Program-made: the position numbers and the translations under genes | Part shown: one piece after another, positions 47,561 through 54,954 of the stretch | Position numbering within the stretch: position 1 is the stretch's first letter | Layout of the letters: every line of letters starts with the position of its first letter | The notes under the pieces: model-generated | What the model was told of the DNA's origin: nothing | The model's database searches: none | What the model saw: only the letters and a program-made list of their open reading frames with translations | NCBI RefSeq assembly: GCF_030816195.1 | Contig: NZ_JAUSXS010000001.1 | Location: 2,689,501-2,753,500 of the forward strand | Direction: 5' to 3' | Source: Pseudomonas sp. W4I3 | Lineage (GTDB): Bacteria; Pseudomonadota; Gammaproteobacteria; Pseudomonadales; Pseudomonadaceae | DNA: 64,000 bases

Positions 47561-47621
47561 GTGCTCGTATCTTTTACCGTTCCACTCCCGTTCACACCAC
47601 AGACATACAAGGAAAATCTAC

Positions 47622-47927
47622 ATGGCCCACACTTTAGTAGTGTGCGGATGGTGTGGTGAGCTTTACCCTGCACAACGTTCAACATCTCGTTTTTGCAGTA
47701 GCTCTTGCCGCTCCCATTCGTACAGACACAACCAAGACCCTGATAAAAAGATTGAGCAAGCCAAGACTTCAATCTTCGAATTCTACAAGCAACAAATCTC
47801 CAAACTCTCTGATTCTGAAATCTTAGGAGCAGTAGCTGCATTGGTTCTAGAAACTCCAGAGGACAGCAAGAACAGAAAACAATCCATGCTCTACAAACTG
47901 CTTAGTAAGGAATCTCAACATGTTTGA
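47622..47927 (+). CDS. Small zinc-finger protein 3
   Basis: 101 residues: CGWCGELYPAQRSTSRFC then SSSCRSHSYRHN at the start, the clearest FCS-type knuckle of the set, followed by a helical tail (IEQAKTSIFEFYKQQISKLSDSEILGAV). AAGGAAAA precedes the ATG at 47622. It opens the long run of small genes that leads to the tape-measure gene. Its stop overlaps the next 33-residue frame by 8 bp. Confidence 0.7.
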   Translation: MAHTLVVCGWCGELYPAQRSTSRFCSSSCRSHSYRHNQDPDKKIEQAKTSIFEFYKQQISKLSDSEILGAVAALVLETPEDSKNRKQSMLYKLLSKESQHV

Positions 47928-48021
47928 CCCAATCACAGTAGGTGCTTTCTGCTTTGCCTTTTTGGCTATTGGCAACTCCCTGGGTGTTCTGCAATTCCGC
48001 TACCTAAACAAGAAGGCTTGA
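47920..48021 (+). CDS. 33-aa single-pass membrane peptide
   Basis: The peptide starts MFDPITVGAFCFAFLAIG and ends with a basic tail (RYLNKKA). It has one hydrophobic helix, AAGGAA upstream, and overlaps the previous stop by 8 bp, so translation is plausible. Tiny holin-like or regulatory membrane peptides have this form; function unknown. Confidence 0.5.
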   Translation: MFDPITVGAFCFAFLAIGNSLGVLQFRYLNKKA

Positions 48022-48024
48022 ACA

Positions 48025-48228
48025 ATGGAGAACACTTTTTCAATCGGAACACCAACACAGCTTTCTAGCGAGATGTGGCGTAAAGAGTTTCTTGCCACGC
48101 TGGATGAAGGCAACCTGACACATGAGTCTTTCATGTTTATCAAATCGAACCGCTACGCTGGTGACTCTGAAGACGAAATGCTTGAAGAGTATTCGCAGTG
48201 GTGCAAAGAACAAGGATACGAATTCTAA
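48025..48228 (+). CDS. Small acidic protein, 67 aa
   Basis: Starts MENTFSIGTPTQLSSEMW, acidic C-terminal half with EDEMLEEYSQWCKEQGYEF. Begins 3 bp after the previous stop; its own stop overlaps the next ATG (TAATG). Unknown function. Confidence 0.6.
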   Translation: MENTFSIGTPTQLSSEMWRKEFLATLDEGNLTHESFMFIKSNRYAGDSEDEMLEEYSQWCKEQGYEF

Positions 48229-48497
48229 TGACCGACACACAAACACCAAAGACTGAAGCCCTTGCCAAGTATGAAGCCCAAGGCAAATACGAAATCATCT
48301 ACACCAACTTTCATGTTGATATGTTTCGTCAGTATGACGACCTAGTGAGCAAAGGCTACAAGCGTGCTCCTGATCCTTTCATTACAGCCAGTAACATGAA
48401 TTGGTCTGTTGTGCAAGTGGTTCATATGGAAAAGCCAGCCAAGGTACAAGCAACAGAACTCAAAGCAATTTATGCAGCCATTGACGCTGCCCAATAA
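48228..48497 (+). CDS. Small element protein, 89 aa (paralogue of next gene)
   Basis: Starts MTDTQTPKTEALAKYEAQ. The core (YDDLVSKGYKRAPDPF...VVHMEKPAKVQATELKAIY) has the same order of features as VQDKIDQGYKLYTGS...YVVKPEELQAEDAKAIA in the following protein, so the two seem to share a domain. Function unknown. Confidence 0.6.
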   Translation: MTDTQTPKTEALAKYEAQGKYEIIYTNFHVDMFRQYDDLVSKGYKRAPDPFITASNMNWSVVQVVHMEKPAKVQATELKAIYAAIDAAQ

Positions 48498-48523
48498 CCG
48501 ATCGAATACAAGGAAAACAAATA

Positions 48524-49054
48524 ATGACACTGACAATCAAGAAGCACGATAAAGAAGAGCTACAAACTCTCATTGGCTTTGAAATGCAAGCCTACGCAAT
48601 GGCCGTACAAGGGCGGGATGGTTTTGTAGATGGTCATGGCCGTCTGCAAGCTGGTGAATTCAACCAGTATGGTGCAGTTGAAGTTGTACAGGCTTCTTTC
48701 CCTCAAGCAGCCATGAAAGAAGTGCAAGACAAGATTGATCAAGGATACAAGCTCTACACAGGCAGCATCTATCAACCAAGTATGGGCAACAACATTGTGA
48801 AAATCTACGTTGTGAAGCCTGAAGAGCTTCAGGCTGAAGATGCTAAAGCTATCGCCGCTGACGTGGCAGCCAATTACACAGCAGACATTGACGCTCATAA
48901 CGAACGCGTCTTTGCACAAGTAGCTGAAGCAGTGAAAGCTGAAGAAGCTGCTATTGCTGCTCAACTACGTACAGAAGACGAACAACGTGCACAGGCTGAT
49001 TTTGATAAGCGTGTACGTGACCGCATGCGTGGAAGCAGAGTAGGGGCTAAGTAA
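48524..49054 (+). CDS. Element protein, 176 aa
   Basis: An N-terminal domain related to the previous protein is followed by a long Ala/Glu helix and a basic end (RVRDRMRGSRVGAK). AAGGAAAAC precedes the ATG. Stop overlaps the next start (TAATG). No known family. Confidence 0.65.
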   Translation: MTLTIKKHDKEELQTLIGFEMQAYAMAVQGRDGFVDGHGRLQAGEFNQYGAVEVVQASFPQAAMKEVQDKIDQGYKLYTGSIYQPSMGNNIVKIYVVKPEELQAEDAKAIAADVAANYTADIDAHNERVFAQVAEAVKAEEAAIAAQLRTEDEQRAQADFDKRVRDRMRGSRVGAK

Positions 49055-49359
49055 TGACTGAGCAAGAATACCGCAAGATGCTTATTGCTAAGCTGTTTGA
49101 CGCTGATGTTACTGAAATGCTTGCCACTTCAGCCATCAATCTAGATGACGCTGGATTCTTTCAGTTCTACAAAGTGCTTGTTGAAGAGCAAGACTATCTT
49201 AAAGAGACAGTGCAGAAGGCCAAAGCTTCTAAGGCCAAGGCAGTCGCTAAGTCTGTAGCCAAGACAACTGTACATACAGTAAGGCTCACACAGGTAGCAC
49301 CACAGCTAACATCTGCTGAGCTGACAATGCAGATGCTTAGAGAGAGATACAAGAAGTAA
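49054..49359 (+). CDS. Element protein, 101 aa
   Basis: Helical, with an Ala/Lys-rich middle (VQKAKASKAKAVAKSVAKT) typical of flexible or nucleic-acid-contacting segments. Coupled at both ends by overlapping stop/start codons. Function unknown. Confidence 0.6.
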   Translation: MTEQEYRKMLIAKLFDADVTEMLATSAINLDDAGFFQFYKVLVEEQDYLKETVQKAKASKAKAVAKSVAKTTVHTVRLTQVAPQLTSAELTMQMLRERYKK

Positions 49360-49490
49360 TGAGCACTGCCCAATACGACAACGGTGAATGGGGCGCTGCT
49401 CCTTCTAAGTCCAAAACAAAACACAAAGACAAGCACCGCTCTCAACGTAGGGACGGTAAACGTCGTTACGAACAAGAGGAAACAGAATAA
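49359..49490 (+). CDS. 43-aa basic peptide
   Basis: Begins MSTAQYDNGEWGAAPSKSK and is dense in Lys/Arg (KHKDKHRSQRRDGKRRY), so it probably binds nucleic acid. Start overlaps the upstream stop, and its stop overlaps the next ATG (TAATG). Confidence 0.5.
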   Translation: MSTAQYDNGEWGAAPSKSKTKHKDKHRSQRRDGKRRYEQEETE

Positions 49491-49864
49491 TGTCCAACGC
49501 TATGACGGCAGAGCAGCTTCTAAAGTTTGCTGCTCGCATCTACAAACAAACAATCGCTCCGCTTGAGAAAGCCCTAACACGTGCTAAAGCTTGTGGCTTT
49601 CCAGAAGACCATATCCAACGCCTAGAACACATGATTGAAGAAGCTAGAACAATCGCTGGCTTTGAAGTAATCACCCTCCCAATCAAGAAGAAGAAAGCAG
49701 GGCGCCCAGCCAAAGGCACACCAACTGTTCAAGATGTTTGCCATCAAATCTTTTCTCAATACTGCCTTAAGTTCATTCCACTCAAAGTGCAAGAGAAGAA
49801 AGGTGTTGATGCAGCGGGCAACGTGAAACCCCAAGAAGGATTGGTATTCAACTTCAGCAAATAA
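49490..49864 (+). CDS. Element protein, 124 aa
   Basis: An N-terminal helical hairpin (AEQLLKFAARIYKQTIAPLEKAL...HIQRLEHMIEEA) precedes a basic KKKKAGRPAKG AT-hook-like stretch and a short C-terminal domain. The N-terminus resembles that of the protein at 60775 (FYTNTIVPLAEAEQL). DNA binding is plausible; function unknown. Confidence 0.6.
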   Translation: MSNAMTAEQLLKFAARIYKQTIAPLEKALTRAKACGFPEDHIQRLEHMIEEARTIAGFEVITLPIKKKKAGRPAKGTPTVQDVCHQIFSQYCLKFIPLKVQEKKGVDAAGNVKPQEGLVFNFSK

Positions 49865-49885
49865 GAAACACAGGAGATTAAGACA

Positions 49886-50224
49886 ATGACAGACGGGCAA
49901 CATGCACTGATTCTCAAACACCAAGCTACAACACCATCCAGTTATCACCACATCATCAATCATCTTGTTCTAACCGATCAACTGTACGCTGTGCAAATGT
50001 TGGTTGCCACACTCGAACAAGAAGAAGCAAAGAAAGCTGTATGTAGTGAGGCAGCACGTAAGGTTGCTTATGATCGTAAGTTGATTGTTGACCAACTGGA
50101 AACTCTTTCTCGCCAAGCTGACAAGCTGGAACGTGAATTGTTCTACGGCAACATGCAAGCTGAAGGCTTTCGCATCCGCATGGAACAACTACTAGAAGAG
50201 AATGTAAAGCTGAAGGCTGTTTGA
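49886..50224 (+). CDS. Coiled-coil element protein, 112 aa
   Basis: Mostly helical, with a coiled coil from about residue 45 to the end (LIVDQLETLSRQADKLERELF...MEQLLEENVKLKAV). CACAGGAGA precedes the ATG. Function unknown; a terminator follows. Confidence 0.6.
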   Translation: MTDGQHALILKHQATTPSSYHHIINHLVLTDQLYAVQMLVATLEQEEAKKAVCSEAARKVAYDRKLIVDQLETLSRQADKLERELFYGNMQAEGFRIRMEQLLEENVKLKAV

Positions 50225-50260
50225 TTACAGCTTTGAGCGTTCCTTTCTTACCCAATTCCA

Positions 50261-50289
50261 AGAGCTGACATTCCGTGTCGGCTCTTTCC
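50261..50289 (+). terminator. Terminator before the tape-measure pair
   Basis: AGAGCTGAC at 50261 pairs with GTCGGCTCT (one U-G), followed by TTCCT. The U-tract is weak, so partial readthrough into the tape-measure genes is likely. Confidence 0.6.
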
Positions 50290-50306
50290 TATAAGGACAC
50301 AAAATA

Positions 50307-50723
50307 ATGACAATGACACGTACACATCAAGCCTACTTCTCTGATCTTGTAGAGAAGCTTTTCCGCCAAGCCTTGGAAGCTGCAAACCAACACACTGACG
50401 TTGACTACATCCTGTCTCTGATTGACTTTAAAGAATACGGCAAACGCTTTGGTGAAGAAGTGCTGAAGCACGCTTCTTACACTGACTTGAAGTATGCAGA
50501 CAAGGTGCTGAGTGACGAACGTGTAATCCGTTCCACTCACGCTATTGAACAGGCTCTAGCCTTCATTGCACCAACAACCGAAGATGCTAAAAACATTGAA
50601 GTGATGGCCCAGTATCTAACATCTGGTGTTCTCGACACTGAGACAGCTTTGAATGGTATTGCTGAAGCTGGTAATGCTGTACAGAACCGTGCACTTCAAT
50701 TGATTCAACAACGTAAGGTGTAA
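50307..50723 (+). CDS. Helical protein upstream of the tape measure, 138 aa
   Basis: All-helical protein (MTMTRTHQAYFSDLVEKLFRQALEAAN...) directly before the tape-measure gene, 3 bp apart. In phages this slot usually holds the tail assembly chaperone that coats the tape measure. No frameshift site for a G/GT-style extension is obvious. Role inferred from position. Confidence 0.55.
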   Translation: MTMTRTHQAYFSDLVEKLFRQALEAANQHTDVDYILSLIDFKEYGKRFGEEVLKHASYTDLKYADKVLSDERVIRSTHAIEQALAFIAPTTEDAKNIEVMAQYLTSGVLDTETALNGIAEAGNAVQNRALQLIQQRKV

Positions 50724-50726
50724 TCC

Positions 50727-53039
50727 ATGATTGATGAAAATCTAGGAGAACTGTCGGCCAAGATTAGTTTTAAGATCGACCAAAAGGGAATTCTCCAAGC
50801 TCGCGCTTTGTTGAAGCAGTTGGAAGCTCAAGCTAAGGCTACAGGGAAGGCTATCAACGCTGCTTTCAAGAATGCTGGTGCTGGTAGTGCAGGGCAGGCA
50901 GCTAAGAACATGGCTGTTGCCCAGAAGGCACAGACACAGGCTCAATTTCAAGCACAGCTACAGAATGCCAAGTTTACTAAGATCAACAACGCCAACCAAG
51001 TGAGCGGCTTGAAGACACAGCAACAACAAGTTGCTCTTCAAATCAAGCAAGCCCAACTGGCAGCAGCAACACAACGTACACAGGCAGCAGCCGCTAAAGC
51101 TCAACTCCAGCAACACGCTCAAGCCTTGGGACACCAGATTCAAAACTCCCGTCTAGCCAACCTCCAACAACAACACCAAATCCGTGCAGCCCGTGCAGCA
51201 GCACAACAACATGCAGCGGCAAGACGTGCAGCAGGACAGGCTAACACTCCTGGGCACGGTGGCCCACGATCCGCTCACGGCGGTGGCTTGCTTGGTGTAG
51301 GTGGTAACGCTATTCACCGCTTTGGTGGTGTTGGTCGTTTCGCTGGTGGCATCACTGGTGGTGCTGATGGCGCTTTGGGAGGCTTGGAAGGTCTTGCAGG
51401 TGGTCTTGGTAGGGCGGCAATGGGATTGGGCGCTGTAGCTGGTGCCGCTGCTCTGGTAGTGGCTGCATTCGTTGCTGTGGTTGCCGCTTCTACAGGGTTT
51501 GCCCGAGCTGCTGAAAGAGCCGCTAATACTCGAAACCAACGCCTAGGCCAGTTCCAAGCTGTGGGTGACAAAACCCCAGAAAATGCCCAACGTATGAACA
51601 ACCGTTTTGAGAACTTCGCACAAACAGAAGGACTTTCCACAAGAGAGCTTGGGGCAGATTACTCTAAAATCGTTGGTGCGTTGTCGTCTAAAGTCGGAGT
51701 TGATAAAGCTGCTGATACTGCTGAAGGAATCTTCAGGTATGGTAAGGCTCAACACTTGTCTAACGAAAACATGTCAAAGATTAGTCTTGGTATGCGTCAA
51801 GCTCTTGGTAAAGGTCAACTCTTCTCTGAAGAATGGACAGGCCAAATTGCAGAACACCTTGGGGCACACGCCAACGAGTTTGGTGCTGAAGCTTGGCAGA
51901 AAGCATCCGGTGGCAAACTAACTGGTGATGAAGCCTTGAAAGCTTTTGGTAAGGATCGTCAAGACAGAAAGATTAGTGGTGACGCACTTACAAGGTTCAT
52001 GATGGAACTTGGTAAGACACTGGATCAACATTCCAATGACGGTGGCTTGTTGGATAAAGCCCGCAACACCCAAGACTCTTGGGATAACCGTATCGGCAAC
52101 CAATACCAAGCAAACATGGCTTCCGCATTTGACAACACTGGCTTGCAATCCACAATGCCAGCACTGTACAGCAGCCTTGTTGAGTTCCTAAAAGCCATTG
52201 AGCCACAGTTTGAAGCCCTTGGGCGTTCTTCTGACTCCGTTTTGAATGGTGTCATTGGGCTGGTTAAAGGTCTAACCGACCTAGCCAATTGGTTCAACAG
52301 CGGTAAGAGCTACCTTGATCCTAAGTTTATGCAAGACCTTAGCTCTGCAATGAATGAGCTAGGAACAAGCTTCACTACCTATTACCACACTATCAAGCAA
52401 GCATTTGGTATTGTTGATGATGTTGATTTGTTCAAAACTGTAGGTGAAACTCTGATTGGAGTGATTACGGCTGTTGTCGATGCAATCGCTGCATTTGCGG
52501 ATGTGATGACATTCCTACTTCGCAAGGTTCAAGATGGTTTGCACTTTGTTGGTAAGGTCGATGATGACCAATACGACAAGATTCTTAAACAGCGTGAAGT
52601 TGATGACAAAGAACGTGCAGACATTGTTGCAAGACGAGAGCTAGACCGTCAGGGCGGTGGCCCTATGCCTAACCCTGCTGGCAATGTTGACCCAACAGCC
52701 CCTTGGCGTCTAACTGATGGTAGCGACATTCCAAAACTAGTAGTTGCTCCTGACGCTGGCCCTAAAGCCTTCCCTAGTATGGTTGGTGCAGCACCTAAAA
52801 CTCCACTCATTCAACCGGCTGTAAACGGACAAGCCGCAGCTTCTGCTGTGAATAATAACGTCACTAACACAATCACACTAAACCAAGCGCCAATCACCCT
52901 TAATGGTGTTGCTCCTGAAGAAATGAAAGGAGTGCTTGAGGATCATCGTCGAGCAACTGAAAGAACGATGCAGGACATTGTTAACAGATTGAGTCCAGCA
53001 ACAGCCGCTGCTACACAGTCTCAAGCAAGGGGTAACTAA
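50727..53039 (+). CDS. Tail tape-measure protein
   Basis: 770 residues: a Gln/Ala-rich coiled coil (about 20-170), a Gly-rich linker, a hydrophobic segment (GAVAGAAALVVAAFVAVVAA, about 240), the conserved tape-measure domain (about 300-440; TREL GADYSKIVGAL... NMSKISLGMRQALGKGQL...EWTGQIAEHLGAHANEFG), further helices and a C-terminus with NTITLNQAPITLNG. It sets tail length and enters the host membrane; by the family rule of about 0.15 nm per residue, it fits a tail near 115 nm. It is the strongest tail gene here. Confidence 0.9.
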   Translation: MIDENLGELSAKISFKIDQKGILQARALLKQLEAQAKATGKAINAAFKNAGAGSAGQAAKNMAVAQKAQTQAQFQAQLQNAKFTKINNANQVSGLKTQQQQVALQIKQAQLAAATQRTQAAAAKAQLQQHAQALGHQIQNSRLANLQQQHQIRAARAAAQQHAAARRAAGQANTPGHGGPRSAHGGGLLGVGGNAIHRFGGVGRFAGGITGGADGALGGLEGLAGGLGRAAMGLGAVAGAAALVVAAFVAVVAASTGFARAAERAANTRNQRLGQFQAVGDKTPENAQRMNNRFENFAQTEGLSTRELGADYSKIVGALSSKVGVDKAADTAEGIFRYGKAQHLSNENMSKISLGMRQALGKGQLFSEEWTGQIAEHLGAHANEFGAEAWQKASGGKLTGDEALKAFGKDRQDRKISGDALTRFMMELGKTLDQHSNDGGLLDKARNTQDSWDNRIGNQYQANMASAFDNTGLQSTMPALYSSLVEFLKAIEPQFEALGRSSDSVLNGVIGLVKGLTDLANWFNSGKSYLDPKFMQDLSSAMNELGTSFTTYYHTIKQAFGIVDDVDLFKTVGETLIGVITAVVDAIAAFADVMTFLLRKVQDGLHFVGKVDDDQYDKILKQREVDDKERADIVARRELDRQGGGPMPNPAGNVDPTAPWRLTDGSDIPKLVVAPDAGPKAFPSMVGAAPKTPLIQPAVNGQAAASAVNNNVTNTITLNQAPITLNGVAPEEMKGVLEDHRRATERTMQDIVNRLSPATAAATQSQARGN

Positions 53040-53064
53040 TATGAATATATTAGTTTCGATCTAA

Positions 53065-53418
53065 ATGTCACAAGTCCTAGGTAATAAAGTTTGGGGTTGG
53101 CTTCTAGCATCTTGTTTCGTTGTCCTGATTGGGTGCTGCATGTTAACAGTGAATGCCCACATCACGCTGAATGAATACCAAGCCACAAGAAGCCAAGACA
53201 TTGCCATGATCAGGCAGGAGATAGTCAGAACGTCTCTTGCTCAATCTGATTCTTTTAGGATGCAGATTAACAACAGCAACGAACAACTCAAGCAGTACAT
53301 TGATATTCAAGTCCCATTGAAGGCCAGAGATGCTATCTACAGCATTTCGCCTATCAACATCAATCAAACTGCAAACCCAGCTATCACAGCGAGCCCAAAT
53401 GCAAACATTCGCCGCTAA
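53065..53418 (+). CDS. Inner-membrane coiled-coil protein B
   Basis: 117 residues: transmembrane helix (VWGWLLASCFVVLIGCCML), coiled coil, and a C-terminal ININQTANPAITASPNAN. Layout and end match the protein at 42552. It sits between tape measure and spike, so the pair may act in tail assembly or DNA/tail release rather than lysis. No RBS is striking (ATCTAA before ATG). Confidence 0.6.
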   Translation: MSQVLGNKVWGWLLASCFVVLIGCCMLTVNAHITLNEYQATRSQDIAMIRQEIVRTSLAQSDSFRMQINNSNEQLKQYIDIQVPLKARDAIYSISPININQTANPAITASPNANIRR

Positions 53419-53441
53419 GGCAACATAACAGGAGAAACAAC

Positions 53442-53672
53442 ATGTTCCCAGTAACAATTGGTGGCATCACATACCCATGCCATTTTAAGTCCCAATCCAA
53501 AGCGATGGCCGCTGCGTATGAGTTCTTTGAAGGTAAGAGCCGTGCTCTTTTCAAGATCATTCGTGCAAAGACGAGCAATGATAGCGTCTACTTCGTTCTG
53601 CAAGATAACAAAGGAAACGCTCTTCAAATCCCTGAAGTCTCACTCCCAGCACGTCCCAGTAAGGCTGCTTAA
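53442..53672 (+). CDS. Small beta-rich tail-region protein, 76 aa
   Basis: Starts MFPVTIGGITYPCHFKSQSK; short alternating pattern suggests a beta-rich fold. ACAGGAGA precedes the ATG; its stop overlaps the spike start (TAATG), so it is coupled to the spike gene and may be a baseplate part or spike chaperone. Confidence 0.6.
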   Translation: MFPVTIGGITYPCHFKSQSKAMAAAYEFFEGKSRALFKIIRAKTSNDSVYFVLQDNKGNALQIPEVSLPARPSKAA

Positions 53673-54427
53673 TGTACGATATCACTTACCCAGACGCCTC
53701 CCACATTGATGTTATCAAGACGGAGATTCATAACCACAACGATAACGCTAGGACATCTTTCCCGGCTGTTGTGGTGGGAGTCAATAACACCGCTGTTCCA
53801 TCCGTGACAGTTAAGATTCTCAACCCAAGATACACAGACGATGGGGAAAACATGGATGACTTGCATATCCTCAATGTTCCCATTGCCTATACTCGCACAA
53901 GCAACAGCATTATCCTCTTCCCAGTTAAAGCGGGTGACACAGGAATGTGCATTGTTGCTGACAACAGCCTTGATAACTTCAAGATTGCCTCTAACTCCAA
54001 TCCCACAAAAGTGGCTAACAATAGAATGAAGGATGAGATGGATGCTGTTTTCTATCCGGGGCTAACCCCACCGGGTGTGATGGCTCAGCAACTTCAGGGC
54101 TTAAGGCTACCAAGAGATGCGAATGATCTAACCATCATCCACAACACAGGGACTGGTGCAGAAGTAAACTTCACTCTGAAGGCAGACGGCAACGTTGAAA
54201 TCAACTCACAGTTCACCGTGAAAGTTATTGCTAAAGACATTGAGCTTAACGCTAGCAACAGTGTCTCTATCAACGCCTCTTCTCTGAAAGTTAACGTGCC
54301 TAACACCACATGGACAGGCAACACCAAAATCAGCGGAACATGGACATTCAACGGGATTCCATTCGATACCCACAAACACGCCGGGGTTACAACGGGTAAT
54401 GGTGTGTCTGGGTTGCCAGCGGATTAA
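53672..54427 (+). CDS. Gp138/gpV-type membrane-puncturing tail spike
   Basis: 251 residues: an N-terminal OB-like domain (FPAVVVGVNNTAVPSVTVKILNP), a middle segment with PGLTPPGVM, a beta-helix stalk of repeated polar strands (VEINSQFTVKVIAKDIELNAS...), and the tip IPFDTHKHAGV, whose His pair matches the iron-binding tip of central spikes. It would pierce the outer membrane at the end of a contractile tail. A terminator follows directly. Confidence 0.82.
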   Translation: MYDITYPDASHIDVIKTEIHNHNDNARTSFPAVVVGVNNTAVPSVTVKILNPRYTDDGENMDDLHILNVPIAYTRTSNSIILFPVKAGDTGMCIVADNSLDNFKIASNSNPTKVANNRMKDEMDAVFYPGLTPPGVMAQQLQGLRLPRDANDLTIIHNTGTGAEVNFTLKADGNVEINSQFTVKVIAKDIELNASNSVSINASSLKVNVPNTTWTGNTKISGTWTFNGIPFDTHKHAGVTTGNGVSGLPAD

Positions 54428-54455
54428 AATCCGGTGGTGTTTAGTCACCGGATTC
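54428..54455. terminator. Bidirectional terminator
   Basis: AATCCGGTG / CACCGGATT (9 bp, 9-nt loop) lies between the spike gene and the converging minus-strand gene. Confidence 0.75.
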
Positions 54456-54464
54456 TGACGTGTA

Positions 54465-54800
54465 TCATTTTTCAGGGTAAAGTTTACGCCTGAATTGTTT
54501 ATATTCGTTACCATCCTTTTTGATTGAGCGAGCAATAAACTCTTTGTTGCCAATCTGGGCTACATAGTAAATCTTCTTAAGCTTGAACTCAGTTGCCGCT
54601 TCAACAAGAACTGATGCGAGCCTTTTCTTGATGGCTTTGTAAGCCTCATCCTTTTCAGGGTCAGCTTTCCCGTAGTTAATGGTCCAGACAGTGTCAACAT
54701 CCTTCGTTTTAAACCATTTCTTGCTTTTCAGGAAATCATAGAAATCATCTCTTTGATCTTCTGAGTCGATCAAGTCCAAGGACAGTAACACCCTAATCAT
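54465..54800 (-). CDS. Small protein with possible ferredoxin-like fold
   Basis: 111 residues from the ATG preceded by AGGAAG. The order strand (IRVLLSLDLI), helix (QRDDFYDFLKS), strand (VDTVWTINY), helix (AYKAIKKRLASVLVEAA), strands (KKIYYVAQIG) is what Cas2/VapD-like ferredoxin folds show, with an early Asp (LDLID). It has no catalytic proof and no CRISPR nearby. It lies downstream of the FRG gene on the same strand and may form a cargo pair with it. Confidence 0.55.
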   Translation of the reverse strand: MIRVLLSLDLIDSEDQRDDFYDFLKSKKWFKTKDVDTVWTINYGKADPEKDEAYKAIKKRLASVLVEAATEFKLKKIYYVAQIGNKEFIARSIKKDGNEYKQFRRKLYPEK

Positions 54801-54954
54801 CTGCCGCTTCCTTTCGTTGTACATCGTTAACCGTGAAGTTCGGTGTGACCCTTATATGGGGGCGGATGCTGGCTTTTCAATTGCTCGCATGTAAAAATTT
54901 AAGAGTATGAAGCCGCCATGATCGTCGTGTTGTGTGCGGGCTTTTTTGTTTTAA

